Source of the DNA: Pandoraea capi | GTDB lineage: Bacteria; Pseudomonadota; Gammaproteobacteria; Burkholderiales; Burkholderiaceae | NCBI RefSeq assembly: GCF_902459735.1 | Contig: NZ_CABPRV010000002.1 | Location: 682,001 to 746,000, forward strand | DNA: 64,000 bases | Direction of reading: 5' to 3' | In this document: piece after piece, positions 53,292 through 63,520 of the stretch | Numbering within the stretch: position 1 is the first letter of the stretch | How the letters are laid out: each line of letters begins with the position of its first letter | The notes under the pieces: model-generated | What the model was told of the DNA's origin: nothing | The model's database searches: none | Seen by the model: only the letters and a program-made list of their open reading frames with translations | Made by a program: the position numbers and the translations under genes

Positions 53292-53474
53292 ATGCTCATC
53301 ATTCTTCTCGGCTGGCTTTACGTCATTGGCATGGTCGCCATCACCGCGCCGTCGGCCTGGCTGGGCATCGCGATCTTCCTCTTCGGGGGCATCGGTCCTG
53401 CCCTGCTTGTTCTCTATCTGTCGGGAAGCCGCGCGCGGCGTGCACGCGCGCTGCGACGCGATGACGCACAATGA
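53292..53474 (+). CDS. Small membrane protein of unknown function
   Basis: A 60-residue protein with two hydrophobic helices (LIILLGWLYVIGMVAITA and GIAIFLFGGIGPALLVLYL) and an Arg-rich tail (SGSRARRARALRRDDAQ), so probably an inner-membrane hairpin with a cytoplasmic basic end. The ATG at 53292 is one of several in-frame starts; upstream residues are not protein-like. It is divergent from phaC with about 215 bp between. I do not recognise the family. Confidence 0.6.
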   Translation: MLIILLGWLYVIGMVAITAPSAWLGIAIFLFGGIGPALLVLYLSGSRARRARALRRDDAQ

Positions 53475-53611
53475 ACGCTCCGGATGCACAGGTTCGGCGG
53501 TGACCCGCGCCGGACAACGGGTCGCCGCATGATCGACATGACGCAGGACAGCGTCGACAAATCCTCAATGATCCGGACGAATTCCGACTGATTCCGGACG
53601 AATTCCGGCGA

Positions 53612-54433
53612 TCAGGCCTCACGCCACACAAGCGCCGCCATCCGCCCTGTCGTCCGGTCACGACGATAGGAATAGAAGCGCGCCGGATCGCTGACCGTAC
53701 ACCACTGCCCACCCGAGACGCTCGTCACGCCTTCACGCGCCAGCCGCAACCGGGCCAGCGCACACAGATCCGCCAGCGATTTGCCAACGGCGGGGTCGCC
53801 ATGCGGGACAAACGCGGCTTGCGTGGCTTCGTGCTCCTGCGGCGTGGCGGCATCGAGGAAAGCCTGCCGCACCTCCGGCCCCACTTCGAATGCCGTCGGC
53901 CCGATGCAGGGGCCGAGCCATGCGATCACCGATGCTTGCGCACCGGATTCGGGCAGCCGCGCACGCAATGCCTGTACCGTCTGTTCGATGACACCCGCAC
54001 ACAGCCCACGCCAGCCCGCGTGGGCAGCCGCCACCGCTTGTCCCTGCGCGTCGCACAGCAATACCGGCAGGCAGTCCGCCACCATGACGGTGCTTGCGAG
54101 ACCTACGGCGTTCGTGGCACTGGCGTCCGCTTGCAGCGGGTCGCCCGATTGCGCGGCGTCCAGTGCCGCTTGCGCGTCGACCACGCGCGGGCCGTGCACC
54201 TGCGCCACCCATGCCGACGCCACGCCCGTTCGCGTCGCCAGCAACGCACGGTTGGTCCGGACGGCCTCGGGATCGTCGTCGGCTTTGAAACCGAGATTGA
54301 AGGTCGCCTGCGGTCCCTCGCTCACACCCCCGGCACGCGTGGTGAACACCGCGCGCACCTGCTTCGGCGCGGGCCAGTCGGGAACGATCCAGTCCGCAGG
54401 TATCGTGTCTTGCTCAGGCAGGGAAGAAGTCAT
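53612..54433 (-). CDS. pgeF: Polyphenol oxidase/peptidoglycan editing factor PgeF (YfiH, laccase domain)
   Basis: A 273-residue DUF152/YfiH protein. The metal site is built from the family segments [38 protein letters not shown] and [18 protein letters not shown] (HAGWRG). The C-terminal part has [18 protein letters not shown]. Members act on purine nucleosides and in E. coli remove wrong amino acids from muropeptides. The gene overlaps the 3' end of rluD by 20 bp, the conserved rluD-yfiH order, so the two are translated together. Confidence 0.9.
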   Translation of the reverse strand: MTSSLPEQDTIPADWIVPDWPAPKQVRAVFTTRAGGVSEGPQATFNLGFKADDDPEAVRTNRALLATRTGVASAWVAQVHGPRVVDAQAALDAAQSGDPLQADASATNAVGLASTVMVADCLPVLLCDAQGQAVAAAHAGWRGLCAGVIEQTVQALRARLPESGAQASVIAWLGPCIGPTAFEVGPEVRQAFLDAATPQEHEATQAAFVPHGDPAVGKSLADLCALARLRLAREGVTSVSGGQWCTVSDPARFYSYRRDRTTGRMAALVWREA

Positions 54434-55553
54434 CGAGCGAATCGGGGAGCGTTGTAAAGTCGAATTCGAGACCGAGCGCGGTCATGAGTTCACGCATATC
54501 GTCCGGCAAGGGGGCTTGCCAGTGCATGGCGCTGTCGTCCTCAGGATGAATCAGGCCAAGCCGCCAGGCATGCAATGCCTGACGCGCAAACCCGCCCGGC
54601 AACGACGGGCGCTTGTGACGGGGCTTATATAGCGGATCGCCCAGCAATGAGTGCCCAAGATGGGAAAGATGGACGCGAATCTGGTGCGTGCGGCCGGTAT
54701 CCAGCGAGCAAAGCACCAACGAAACCGGGGAATTCTCCCATTCTGCGCTGGCGACCGTCACCACGCGGGTGCGCGCGGGCTTGCCGCCCTGCCCTTGCAC
54801 CACGGCCATGCGGGTGCGCTCACGCGGGTCACGACCGATGGGCGCGTCGACGACCGTACGCAGTGGCGGACGTCCCCAGACAAGTGCCGCGTAATGGCGT
54901 TTCACGGAGCGCGCCTGCAACTGGCGCACCAGATCGGTCTGCGCCACCAGCGTACGCGCCACGACCATCAGGCCGGACGTCTCCTTGTCCAGCCGGTGGA
55001 CGATGCCCGCGCGCGGCAGATCGGCGGCCGCTTGCCCATACCGATGCAGCAGCCCATTGAGCAACGTGCCGGACCAGTTGCCCGCCGCCGGATGGACGAC
55101 GAGGCCCGCAGGCTTGTTGAAGACGGCAAGCGCGGCGTCTTCGTACACGACGTCGAGCGGCAACGGTTCCGGAGCGAACGCGAGTTGCTCCGGCAATGCC
55201 GCCGGCGTGATGAGGACTGTCTCGCCGCCGGCCACTTTCTGGCGCACCTTGGCGGGTTCGCCGTCGAGCGTGACGCGGCCGTCTTCGACCCAGGCTTGCA
55301 GACGGCTACGGGAATATTCGGGAAAACAGGACGCCAGCGCCTTGTCCAGCCGCTCGCCGGCGAGCGAATCGGGCAGTATGGCGGTCAGCGGCGTTGCGGT
55401 AGATACGGCAGAAGTCGCCCCTGCGGGGGCGTGATCGGCGCGGCTTGGGAAAGCCTCCGGAAGCGATTCGAGGTCGTCGTCCGACGAATCCTCCGCATTT
55501 TCCGTGGCAAATGAGGCGGTTACGCTATAATCCGGCACTATTGAACGGGTCAT
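54414..55553 (-). CDS. rluD: Ribosomal large subunit pseudouridine synthase RluD
   Basis: A 379-residue RluA/RluD-family enzyme that forms pseudouridine in helix 69 of 23S rRNA. It has an N-terminal S4 domain ([20 protein letters not shown]) and the catalytic Asp in [20 protein letters not shown]. The [14 protein letters not shown] segment and the C-terminal [17 protein letters not shown] follow. The N-terminus carries a 70-residue acidic extension not seen in E. coli. The ATG at 55553 is taken; a longer frame to 55601 overlaps the bamD start region. bamD is divergent 21 bp away. Confidence 0.93.
   Translation of the reverse strand: MTRSIVPDYSVTASFATENAEDSSDDDLESLPEAFPSRADHAPAGATSAVSTATPLTAILPDSLAGERLDKALASCFPEYSRSRLQAWVEDGRVTLDGEPAKVRQKVAGGETVLITPAALPEQLAFAPEPLPLDVVYEDAALAVFNKPAGLVVHPAAGNWSGTLLNGLLHRYGQAAADLPRAGIVHRLDKETSGLMVVARTLVAQTDLVRQLQARSVKRHYAALVWGRPPLRTVVDAPIGRDPRERTRMAVVQGQGGKPARTRVVTVASAEWENSPVSLVLCSLDTGRTHQIRVHLSHLGHSLLGDPLYKPRHKRPSLPGGFARQALHAWRLGLIHPEDDSAMHWQAPLPDDMRELMTALGLEFDFTTLPDSLDDFFPA
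55526..55531 (+). promoter_or_regulatory. Consensus -10 box for bamD
   Basis: TATAAT at 55526-55531 lies 44 bp before the bamD start and inside the first codons of divergent rluD. No good -35 is visible. It suggests that the bamD promoter overlaps the rluD coding region. Confidence 0.4.
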
Positions 55554-55574
55554 CGAGAAGTGAAGCCAACGAGC

Positions 55575-56402
55575 ATGCAAGCCCTGAAACTTGTCAAACA
55601 TCTGACGCTGGCCGCCATCGTGGTCGGCAGCATGGCCGCCTGCGGCATTCTGCCGGAGAAGGTCGACGAAACGGCCAGCTGGTCGACGAACAAATTATAC
55701 TCGGAAGCGAAGGACAGCTTCGACAGCGGCGACTACACCAAGGCCGCCAAATACTACGAGTTGCTCGAAGGTCGCGACCCGTTCGGCCCGCACGCCCAAC
55801 AAGCCCAGATCAACACGGCCTACTCCTATTACAAGGACAATGAGCCGGCGCAGGCCCTCACGGCCGTCGAGCGCTTCATCCGTCTGCATCCGGACAGCCC
55901 GTCGATCGATTACGCCTATTACCTCAAGGGCCTGATCAACTTCAACGACGACCTCGGTCTGTTCGGCCGCTTCTCCGGTCAGGATCTCAGCGAACGCGAT
56001 CCGAAGGCTTTGCGTGCGGCCTATGACAGCTTCAAGTACCTCGTCGAGCATTATCCGAACAGCAAGTACGCGAACGACGCCGCCCTGCGCATGCGCTACG
56101 CCGTGAACGCGATGGCCGCGCACGAAGTGCACGCCGCCGAGTACTACTATCGCCGTGGCGCCTACCTCGCTGCCGTGAACCGTGCACAGAGCGCCTTGCA
56201 GGATTACGATCAGGCACCGGCACTCGAAGACGCGCTTGGCATCATGATCAAGTCGTACGACAAACTCGGCATGACCGAACTGCGTGACGATGCGCGTCGT
56301 GTGATGGAAAAGACCTACCCGAACAGCGGCTACCTCACGGTCGGCCGCCGCATCGACAACAACCCGAGCGACAAGAAGTCGTGGTGGCAGATCTGGCGTT
56401 AA
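55575..56402 (+). CDS. bamD: Outer-membrane assembly lipoprotein BamD
   Basis: A 275-residue lipoprotein of the BAM complex that inserts beta-barrel proteins into the outer membrane. The signal segment [14 protein letters not shown] ends in a lipobox Cys. TPR-like repeats follow ([54 protein letters not shown]), plus FVEHYPNS-type repeats further on. The start [10 protein letters not shown] at 55575 is chosen. It ends in KSWWQIWR, and an intrinsic terminator follows. Confidence 0.94.
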   Translation: MQALKLVKHLTLAAIVVGSMAACGILPEKVDETASWSTNKLYSEAKDSFDSGDYTKAAKYYELLEGRDPFGPHAQQAQINTAYSYYKDNEPAQALTAVERFIRLHPDSPSIDYAYYLKGLINFNDDLGLFGRFSGQDLSERDPKALRAAYDSFKYLVEHYPNSKYANDAALRMRYAVNAMAAHEVHAAEYYYRRGAYLAAVNRAQSALQDYDQAPALEDALGIMIKSYDKLGMTELRDDARRVMEKTYPNSGYLTVGRRIDNNPSDKKSWWQIWR

Positions 56403-56432
56403 GCCGTCTCGGTTGTCGATTGGCATTCGTCG

Positions 56433-56465
56433 AAAAGCCCTCGCGCAAGCGGGGGCTTTTTGTTT
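56433..56465 (+). terminator. Intrinsic terminator after bamD
   Basis: GCCCTCGC (56437-56444) and GCGGGGGC (56449-56456) pair with one G-U, flanked by AAAA and TTTTTGTTTTT. Strong, and likely bidirectional. Confidence 0.8.
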
Positions 56466-56523
56466 TTGCATGTCCACATGACGGCCGGATGGCCGCGCTT
56501 CTCAGGCATCAGGAGTTGGTTTC

Positions 56524-57243
56524 GTGAATCCCTCGTCCACCACCGGCAAGACGCTGCTGGCCCTGCGTCACGTCCACTTTGAAGACCTCGGCACGTTGGC
56601 GCCGTATTTCACACAACGCGGTTACGCCATCGAGTATGTCGACGCGCCGCTCGCCGACCTGCGCACCGTCGACGCGCGCTCACCGGACTTGCTCGTCGTG
56701 CTCGGCGGTCCTATCGGCGCCTTCGACGACCCGCTGCATCCGTTCATCGCGGACGAACTCGCGCTGGTCAAGGCGCGCCTCGCCGCCGGCAAGCCCATCC
56801 TCGGCATCTGCCTCGGCGCGCAATTGATGGCGCGAGCGTTGGACGCAAAGGTGTACCCGCTGGGCGTGAAGGAAATCGGCTACGCCCCGCTGACGCTGAC
56901 GGACGCGGGCCTGTCGTCGCCCCTGGCGGCACTGGGCGACGCGAGCGTACTCCACTGGCATGGCGACCAGTTCGACATTCCGCCGGGGGCGGTGCATCTG
57001 GCACGTACGGCCGTTGGCGAAAATCAGGCCTTCGCGCTGGGCACGCACGCGCTGGGACTGCAATTTCATCTGGAAGCCGACGCCGCACGTATCGAATCGT
57101 GGCTCGTCGGGCATGCGTGCGAGCTCGGCGCTGCGAAGATCGATCCTGTGGGCCTGCGCAACGATGCCCGGGCGCATCACGCCCGGTTGTCCGAAGTTGC
57201 TCCGGCCGTCATCGGTCGCTGGCTGGACGCCATGCCCGGTTGA
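56524..57243 (+). CDS. Class I glutamine amidotransferase-like protein (GMP synthase-like)
   Basis: A 239-residue stand-alone class I glutamine amidotransferase domain. The nucleophile elbow is PILGICLGAQLMARAL with Cys about residue 98. The VVLGGPIGAFDDP motif and the catalytic His in LQFHLEAD are present. It has no synthetase partner domain. Relatives are annotated as GMP-synthase-like or gamma-glutamyl hydrolases of polyamine catabolism. The start is GTG at 56524, with AGGAG nine bases upstream. The gene is alone and convergent with the helicase. Confidence 0.8.
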   Translation: MNPSSTTGKTLLALRHVHFEDLGTLAPYFTQRGYAIEYVDAPLADLRTVDARSPDLLVVLGGPIGAFDDPLHPFIADELALVKARLAAGKPILGICLGAQLMARALDAKVYPLGVKEIGYAPLTLTDAGLSSPLAALGDASVLHWHGDQFDIPPGAVHLARTAVGENQAFALGTHALGLQFHLEADAARIESWLVGHACELGAAKIDPVGLRNDARAHHARLSEVAPAVIGRWLDAMPG

Positions 57244-57285
57244 TAGCCGACGGATGCCCAACAGACATCGCAGCGCAAGGCAACG

Positions 57286-57317
57286 AAAAAGCCAGACGTT
57301 TCACCGCCTGGCTTTTT
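57286..57317. terminator. Bidirectional intrinsic terminator
   Basis: AAAAAGCCAG (57286-57295) pairs with CTGGCTTTTT (57308-57317), with T-runs in both directions, between the convergent amidotransferase and helicase genes. Confidence 0.85.
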
Positions 57318-57348
57318 CATTCCGCGCCGAGTGTAGGAATCGTGAAGC

Positions 57349-59571
57349 TCAATCGCCCGCCTCGGCCGCGATCTCGTCGAAGAATCCGCGCACGATCGGC
57401 AATTCCCGCGTACGTTTGAATGGCGGGAGGCTCTGCCAGATTCGCCGCCCATAGGGCTTGTCGACGAGACGCGGATCGCAAATCATCAGCACCCCGCGAT
57501 CGGCTTCCGAACGAATCAGGCGCCCCGCCCCCTGCTTCAACGTGATTACCGCCTGCGGCAACTGGTGCACGGCGAACGGACTCAACCCCTTCTTCGTCAG
57601 CGCATCGAGACGCGCGGCAAGCACCGGATCGTCAGGCGGCGCGAACGGCAATTTGTCGATGATGACGAGCGAAAGCGCTTCACCCCGCACGTCCACCCCT
57701 TCCCAGAAACTCTGGCTACCGATGAGGACGGCATTGCCCAGCGCGCGGAATCGGTCGAGCAACTCCGTGCGGCTCGCTTCGCCCTGCACCAGCAGCGGAT
57801 ACGGCCAGCCACGCCGCTCGAACTCTTCGCGCAGGCGCTCCGCGGCACGATTGACCGCGCGCAACGTCGTACACAACACGAAGGCCCGGCCACCGCTGAC
57901 TTCGAGCACCGGCAACGCGGCATCGAGCACAGCGTCCGTAAAGTTCGGTGCCGACGGCTGCGGCAATCCGCGCGGCACGTACAACAAGCTTTGGTTCTGA
58001 TAGTCGAACGGACTGGCCAGCGTCAGCGACTTGCCTGCATCGAGTCCCAATTGCGCGGCGTAGTGCATGAAATTGCCCTTCACGGACAACGTAGCCGACG
58101 TGAAAATCCACGCGCGCGGCGCCCCGGCCCGCTGCTTCGCGAAGATCGGCGCAATCGAGAGCGGCGTCTGATGCAACTGCACCGCCTGCGAGAACACTTC
58201 GATCCAGCGGACCGTCTCCGCCGGCGTGTAGGTCTTTTCCGATTTACCTTCGCCGTCCGCGCCTTCCCCCGCCTTCGCTTCCGCCGTCAGACGCGCCGCT
58301 TCCGCCTCGCGCGCCTTCACCGCCTTTTCGCGTTTGCCGTCGGTCACACGCGGCGCGTCGGGGTCCAGCAGCGGCAGTGGCTGCTCGCCCGGCGACGGCG
58401 GCGTCACGCCCAACTGCCAACGCTCCAGTTGCTCATGCAATTCCAATGCGCGACGCAGACAGGCACCGAGCGCTTCGGCGCGCTCTGCCTGATGCTGAAG
58501 CGTCTCGATCACATCCTGCAACGCGATGTCGACGCTCTCGAGCGCCCCGAACAACTCGTGATCGTCCGGCAGTTGCGTCACGGACATCCGCGCGTTGTCC
58601 TGACCGAACGTCAAACGCACATCGCGCGCGGCCCGCTCCAGATTCGCGCCGAGCTTGACCCAGTCGGCGGCATCGCGCGCGTGAATCAGGCCTTCCGCGA
58701 CGCAATCACGCGCCAGTTCAAGCAGTTGCGTGGTCGAGACCGTCTCGCCGAAGAACAGCGTGGCGGTTTCCGGCAACTGATGCGCTTCGTCGAAAATGAC
58801 GGTATTGGCGCTCGGCAGCAATTCCGCCATACCGGTATCGCGCAGCATCACATCCGCAAAGAACAGGTGGTGATTGACGACCACGAGATCGGCCTGCTGC
58901 GCTTCCTTGCGCGCGAGCATCACGAAACAGTCCTTGTAACGCGGGCAATCCTGGCCGAGACAGTTATCGCGCGTAGACGTTACCTGCGCCCAGATCGGCG
59001 CGTTCTCCGGCACGGATGCCAGTTCCGCCTTGTCGCCGCTATGCGTGATCTGCGCAAACGTCGTGATCTCGCGCAACTGGGCAGCCTCATGGCGCGACGC
59101 AAAGCGCCCTTCCTGCTGCGCACGCTCCAGATAGTAGTGACACAGATAATTCGAGCGGCCCTTGAGCATGGCCACCGTGACCGGCACGGCAAGCGCCTTG
59201 CGCACGGTCGGAATGTCACGCGCAAAGATCTGGTCCTGCAAGTGTTTGGTGCCGGTCGAGATGATCGTCTTGCCGCCCCACAGCATGGCGGGCACGAGAT
59301 ACGCGTAGGTCTTGCCCGTGCCCGTGCCGGCCTCGGCGATCAGCGAGTCGTGCGTATCCATCGCAGCGGCCACGGCACGCGCCATCTCGGTTTGTGGTTC
59401 ACGCGAGCGATAGCCGTCGATCGCGCGCGCCAGCATGCCGCCATCGCCGAAGATTTCCTCCAGCTCGCGCTCTCGCTTGGGGTCGAGCGGCTTGAGTCCA
59501 TGGAACGTTGGCGTGTCAGCGCTTGGGGAGAGATCGGTGGAATCGCTGGATGCGGCGGCGGAATCGGTCAA
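57349..59571 (-). CDS. DinG/YoaA-type ATP-dependent DNA helicase
   Basis: A 740-residue XPD-like superfamily 2 helicase. Walker A is AGTGTGKTYAYLVPAM. The Fe-S cluster cysteines fall in RDNCLGQDCPRYKDCFVMLA, the DEAH box is TVIFDEAHQLPETA, and the late motifs are FWEGVDVRGEALSLVIIDKL and GAGRLIRSEADRG. It unwinds DNA in repair, like YoaA. The annotated start is a TTG at 59571. The first 25 residues are Ser/Thr-rich and unlike the family, so the true start may lie further in. A YdcH-like gene lies 140 bp upstream on the same strand. Confidence 0.9.
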   Translation of the reverse strand: MTDSAAASSDSTDLSPSADTPTFHGLKPLDPKRERELEEIFGDGGMLARAIDGYRSREPQTEMARAVAAAMDTHDSLIAEAGTGTGKTYAYLVPAMLWGGKTIISTGTKHLQDQIFARDIPTVRKALAVPVTVAMLKGRSNYLCHYYLERAQQEGRFASRHEAAQLREITTFAQITHSGDKAELASVPENAPIWAQVTSTRDNCLGQDCPRYKDCFVMLARKEAQQADLVVVNHHLFFADVMLRDTGMAELLPSANTVIFDEAHQLPETATLFFGETVSTTQLLELARDCVAEGLIHARDAADWVKLGANLERAARDVRLTFGQDNARMSVTQLPDDHELFGALESVDIALQDVIETLQHQAERAEALGACLRRALELHEQLERWQLGVTPPSPGEQPLPLLDPDAPRVTDGKREKAVKAREAEAARLTAEAKAGEGADGEGKSEKTYTPAETVRWIEVFSQAVQLHQTPLSIAPIFAKQRAGAPRAWIFTSATLSVKGNFMHYAAQLGLDAGKSLTLASPFDYQNQSLLYVPRGLPQPSAPNFTDAVLDAALPVLEVSGGRAFVLCTTLRAVNRAAERLREEFERRGWPYPLLVQGEASRTELLDRFRALGNAVLIGSQSFWEGVDVRGEALSLVIIDKLPFAPPDDPVLAARLDALTKKGLSPFAVHQLPQAVITLKQGAGRLIRSEADRGVLMICDPRLVDKPYGRRIWQSLPPFKRTRELPIVRGFFDEIAAEAGD

Positions 59572-59711
59572 AACGGCTCTGAAAACTCGAAGGCGCCGCG
59601 CATCGCCTCATGGGGATACGCAGCGCCGCAATGAAAAAAGTTACCGCGCGAAGCTCAGGACGAATGTCGCAGATATCGCGCGAATTTCCGGTGCATTGTC
59701 GGGGCGCTCGC

Positions 59712-59915
59712 TCAGGCGGGCAGGTCCGGCGTTTGCTGCACTTGCAGCAGGGTGATCGTGTCCTTGATCTTCAGACGGCGCTTCTTGAGCCGGGTGACCT
59801 GAAGCTCGTCATACGCCGGTTCCGTCAGCAACTTATCGATCAGATAGTCCAGATCGCGGTGTTCGATCTGCAATTCGATGATGCGACGTCCAACGGAGTG
59901 AAGATCGTGCTGCAT
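59712..59915 (-). CDS. DUF465 (YdcH-like) small protein
   Basis: A 67-residue coiled-coil protein of the DUF465/YdcH family: RRIIELQIEHRDLDYLIDKL then LQVTRLKKRRLKIKDTITLL. Function is unknown; the family is small, acidic-basic and helical. AGGAG precedes the ATG at 59915 by ten bases. It is followed by the helicase gene on the same strand and preceded by the coiled-coil exported protein. Confidence 0.85.
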   Translation of the reverse strand: MQHDLHSVGRRIIELQIEHRDLDYLIDKLLTEPAYDELQVTRLKKRRLKIKDTITLLQVQQTPDLPA

Positions 59916-60007
59916 CGTGACAACTCTCCTGCGACTCTCAAGTGATTCCGGTTCGGCGCCAACCCGCGTTGTGCGTCGCGTTCCGCCCGCCTCCAGCCTG
60001 CGCGGGC

Positions 60008-60916
60008 TTACTGCCCTTCCAAGGCCTTCTGCGCCGGCGAACTCCCCGACTGCGACTCGTTACGCCGCGCGTCCGACTTCTGCTGACGCTCGATGGCTTC
60101 CTGCTGCTTCTGGTTGTACTTGCGCACGTTCTCTTCGCGCTCGGCAGCCTTTTGCGCCGCAGACGCTTTCGCCTCGTCGAGCTTCTGCTGCTGCCCCGCC
60201 TGCTTGGCGTTGTACGACTCGGTATTCGCCGCACGTTGCGGTGCCTGTCCCGTACGTTCAGTGACGCGCTGCTGATATTCGGCCTGCTTGGCCTCGTAAT
60301 CCGAGACGTTCTGAGCCCGCTCGGCGGCACGCTGCGGTGCTTCCGCAGCCGTTTGCGCGCGCTTGGCTGCGAGGCGTTCGTCACGCTCCTGCGCGCGCAC
60401 CTTGCGCTCCTGATCTTCGAGCACCAGCCGCTGGCTACGAATCGCCTTGAGCGCTTCGCGCTGCTCGTCGCGCGCGTTATCGATGCAGTAATTCACGAAG
60501 AACTTCGAGGCACACTCGTACTTCGCCTCTTCGAAACGGTAGTCGACCCACGCGCGCTGACGATCGAGCACCGCCCGGCGGCCGCCAAAATCGTCATCGG
60601 CAGGATGCATGTCGAGCTGGTCGTCATAGGCGACGGGCTTGTCGTCCTCGGCTGCGGCAGCCGCAGCGCTGGCCTTGCTGGCAGACGACGGCGTGCGGTC
60701 GGCGGTGGCATCGAACGGCACCTGGGGCACACGCAGTTGTTCGGTCGTGCGTCCGGCCGCCTCGACGGCCGACAGCCCCTGAGCGAACGACGTCCCCGGC
60801 ACAACGGCAGCCGTCACGAAACCGAACACGACACCCGCGGCGACGCGCGTGAGGGCCGGACGGTTCGGAAGCTGTCGCAGATTCAGTCGCGAAAACAATT
60901 TTTCGAAGGAAATCAT
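60008..60916 (-). CDS. Exported coiled-coil protein of unknown function
   Basis: A 302-residue protein starting MISFEKLFSRLNLRQLPNRP, with a signal-like segment (VAAGVVFGFVTAAVVPGTSFA). A short conserved part follows (RAWVDYRFEEAKYECASKFF, with CASKFFVNYCIDNARDEQRE carrying two Cys), and then a long charged heptad region to the end (RSQRLVLEDQERKVRAQERD, then KAAEREENVRKYNQKQQEAI). Similar proteins with a cysteine pair and a long coiled coil occur in Burkholderia without known function. An ATG at 60949 is an alternative start. Confidence 0.65.
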   Translation of the reverse strand: MISFEKLFSRLNLRQLPNRPALTRVAAGVVFGFVTAAVVPGTSFAQGLSAVEAAGRTTEQLRVPQVPFDATADRTPSSASKASAAAAAAEDDKPVAYDDQLDMHPADDDFGGRRAVLDRQRAWVDYRFEEAKYECASKFFVNYCIDNARDEQREALKAIRSQRLVLEDQERKVRAQERDERLAAKRAQTAAEAPQRAAERAQNVSDYEAKQAEYQQRVTERTGQAPQRAANTESYNAKQAGQQQKLDEAKASAAQKAAEREENVRKYNQKQQEAIERQQKSDARRNESQSGSSPAQKALEGQ

Positions 60917-61021
60917 GAGGTTGAGCAGAGTGATGCCAAATTTTAGCATTGCCTGCCCGGACGCGCCCGCGGTTTATGGCAAAATGCCCCGCTCCTGGCA
61001 CTTGGGTAACTCGCAACACTC

Positions 61022-63379
61022 ATGACGCAAAACGTAGCCCTTCAGATCGTTCAACGCATCGCCGACGAACTCAGCGTGCAGCCGCGTCAGGTCGCCGCCG
61101 CCGTGCAACTGCTGGACGAAGGCGCCACCGTGCCCTTCATCGCGCGCTACCGCAAGGAAGTGACCGATAACCTCGATGACACGCAACTGCGTACGCTCGA
61201 AGAGCGTCTGCTGTATCTGCGCGAACTGGAAGATCGCCGTGCGGCGATTCTTGCGAGCATCGAGGAACAAGGCAAGCTGACGGACGAACTGCGCACCGCC
61301 ATCGTCGCGGCAGACACGAAGCAGACGCTCGAAGACCTTTACCTCCCGTACAAGCCGAAGCGCCGCACCCGCGCGCAGATCGCCCGCGAAGCCGGTCTCG
61401 AACCGCTCGCGCAGGCGCTGCTCGCCGATCCGACGCTCGACCCGCAGGTTGAAGCCGCCAAGTTCGTCGACGCCGAGAAAGGCGTTGCCGACGTCAAGGC
61501 GGCCCTCGACGGCGCCCGCGACATCCTTTCCGAACAATTCGGCGAGACGGCCGAGCTGCTCGGCAAGCTGCGCGACTACCTCTGGACCCAGGGCGTCGTG
61601 TCGTCGAAGGTCGTGGAAGGCAAGGAAAGCGAGGAAGGCGAGAAATTCCGCGATTATTACGACTACGCCGAGCCGATCGCGGCCGTGCCGTCGCACCGCG
61701 CGCTCGCCCTCTTCCGTGGCCGCAACCTCGGCATTCTGATGGTCAAGCTGGGCCTTGGCGAAGAACTCGACGCCCAGATCCCGCATCCGTGCGAAGGCGT
61801 GATCGCCGGTCACTTCGGCATTCGCCAGCAGAACCGCGCGGCTGACAAGTGGCTGGCGGACGTCTGCCGCTGGTGCTGGCGCGTGAAGGTGCAGCCGCAC
61901 CTCGAATCGGAACTGCTCACGCAGATTCGCGAGAGCGCCGAGAGCGAAGCCATTCGCGTGTTCGCCCGCAACCTCAAGGCATTGCTGCTCGCCGCACCGG
62001 CCGGCCCGAAGGGCGTGATCGGTCTGGACCCGGGCCTGCGCACCGGCGTGAAGGTCGCAGTGGTCGACGCGACGGGCAAGCTGCTCGGCACCGACACCAT
62101 TTACCCGCATGAGCCGCGTCGCGACTGGGACGGCTCGCTCTCCCGACTGTCGAAGATCGCGGCCGCGACGGGCGCTCAACTGGTGAGTATCGGTAACGGC
62201 ACGGCGTCGCGTGAGACGGACAAGCTGGCGCTGGAACTCATCAAGCGCCATCCGGAACTGAAGCTCCAGAAGATCGTGGTCTCGGAAGCCGGCGCCTCGG
62301 TGTACTCGGCGTCGGAGTTCGCAGCGAAGGAATTCCCTGAACTCGACGTCTCGCTGCGTGGCGCCGTCTCGATTGCGCGACGTCTGCAAGATCCGCTGGC
62401 CGAACTCGTCAAGATCGAGCCGAAGGCCATCGGCGTGGGGCAGTATCAGCACGACGTGAACCAGCGTGAACTGGCGCGCATGCTCGACGCCGTCGTCGAG
62501 GATTGCGTGAACGCGGTCGGCGTGGACGTCAATACCGCCTCGGCGCCGCTGCTCGCGCGCGTGTCGGGCCTGAACAGCACGCTGGCGAAGAACATCGTGG
62601 ACTTCCGCGACAGCAACGGTCCGTTCGCCAATCGCGAGGCGCTCAGGAAGGTGCCGCGTCTGGGCGACAAGACGTTCGAGCAGGCGGCCGGCTTCCTGCG
62701 TGTGAACGGCGGCGACAATCCGCTGGATCGCTCGTCGGTGCACCCGGAAGCCTACCCCGTCGTCGAGCGCATTCTCGCCAAAATCAAGAAGTCGATTGGC
62801 GATGTGATGGGCAACGGTTCGGTCGTGCGCAGCGTGTCGCCCACGGAGTTCGTCGACGAGCGCTTTGGCCTGCCGACGGTGAAGGACATCCTGACCGAAC
62901 TCGAGAAGCCGGGCCGAGATCCGCGTCCCGAGTTCAAGACGGCAACGTTCCAGGAAGGTGTCGAGAAGCTGACCGACCTGAAGCCGGGCATGCAGCTCGA
63001 AGGCGTGGTGACGAACGTTGCCGCTTTCGGTGCGTTCATCGATATCGGCGTGCATCAGGACGGTCTCGTCCACGTCTCGGCCATGTCGACGAAGTTCATC
63101 AAGGACCCGCACGAAGTCGTGAAGGCTGGCGATATCGTGAAGGTCAAGGTGCTCGAAGTCGATCCGCGCCGCCAGCGTATCTCGCTCACCATGCGTCTGA
63201 ACGACGACCTGCCGGTGGCGGGCAGCAGCGACCGCCCGGGTAGTCACGGCGGCGGTGCGCCGCGAGGCGGGCACGGCGGTCAGGGCAGCGGTGGCCGAGG
63301 CGGCAACGGCGGCGGACGCTCGCGCGAACCGGAAACGGTCAACGCCATGGCAGCGGCCTTCGCCAAGCTCAAGCGCTGA
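61022..63379 (+). CDS. tex: RNA-binding transcription accessory protein Tex
   Basis: A 785-residue Tex protein. The order is an N-terminal helical domain ([20 protein letters not shown], then [17 protein letters not shown]), a YqgF/RuvC-like domain ([19 protein letters not shown]), helix-hairpin-helix repeats ([19 protein letters not shown]) and a C-terminal S1 domain ([27 protein letters not shown]). The Gly/Arg-rich tail is about 50 residues. It binds RNA and affects transcription and toxin expression in other bacteria. The ATG at 61022 gives [11 protein letters not shown] bidirectional terminator follows. Confidence 0.95.
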   Translation: MTQNVALQIVQRIADELSVQPRQVAAAVQLLDEGATVPFIARYRKEVTDNLDDTQLRTLEERLLYLRELEDRRAAILASIEEQGKLTDELRTAIVAADTKQTLEDLYLPYKPKRRTRAQIAREAGLEPLAQALLADPTLDPQVEAAKFVDAEKGVADVKAALDGARDILSEQFGETAELLGKLRDYLWTQGVVSSKVVEGKESEEGEKFRDYYDYAEPIAAVPSHRALALFRGRNLGILMVKLGLGEELDAQIPHPCEGVIAGHFGIRQQNRAADKWLADVCRWCWRVKVQPHLESELLTQIRESAESEAIRVFARNLKALLLAAPAGPKGVIGLDPGLRTGVKVAVVDATGKLLGTDTIYPHEPRRDWDGSLSRLSKIAAATGAQLVSIGNGTASRETDKLALELIKRHPELKLQKIVVSEAGASVYSASEFAAKEFPELDVSLRGAVSIARRLQDPLAELVKIEPKAIGVGQYQHDVNQRELARMLDAVVEDCVNAVGVDVNTASAPLLARVSGLNSTLAKNIVDFRDSNGPFANREALRKVPRLGDKTFEQAAGFLRVNGGDNPLDRSSVHPEAYPVVERILAKIKKSIGDVMGNGSVVRSVSPTEFVDERFGLPTVKDILTELEKPGRDPRPEFKTATFQEGVEKLTDLKPGMQLEGVVTNVAAFGAFIDIGVHQDGLVHVSAMSTKFIKDPHEVVKAGDIVKVKVLEVDPRRQRISLTMRLNDDLPVAGSSDRPGSHGGGAPRGGHGGQGSGGRGGNGGGRSREPETVNAMAAAFAKLKR

Positions 63380-63456
63380 GCCCAAGGCACACGGCGGCGG
63401 TGACATGCGGGGGGCATCCTTCGCGACGCACCGCCACCGTTGAGCGCATCCCAATT

Positions 63457-63486
63457 AAAAAGCCCGCTCGTTTGAGCGGGCTTTTT
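63457..63486. terminator. Bidirectional intrinsic terminator between tex and kup
   Basis: AAAAAGCCCGCTC (63457-63469), a GTTT loop, and GAGCGGGCTTTTT (63474-63486). A perfect stem with A- and T-runs, serving both convergent genes. Confidence 0.9.
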
Positions 63487-63520
63487 ACGTCTTGCTTTCG
63501 CCGCGTCGCAATACGCTGCG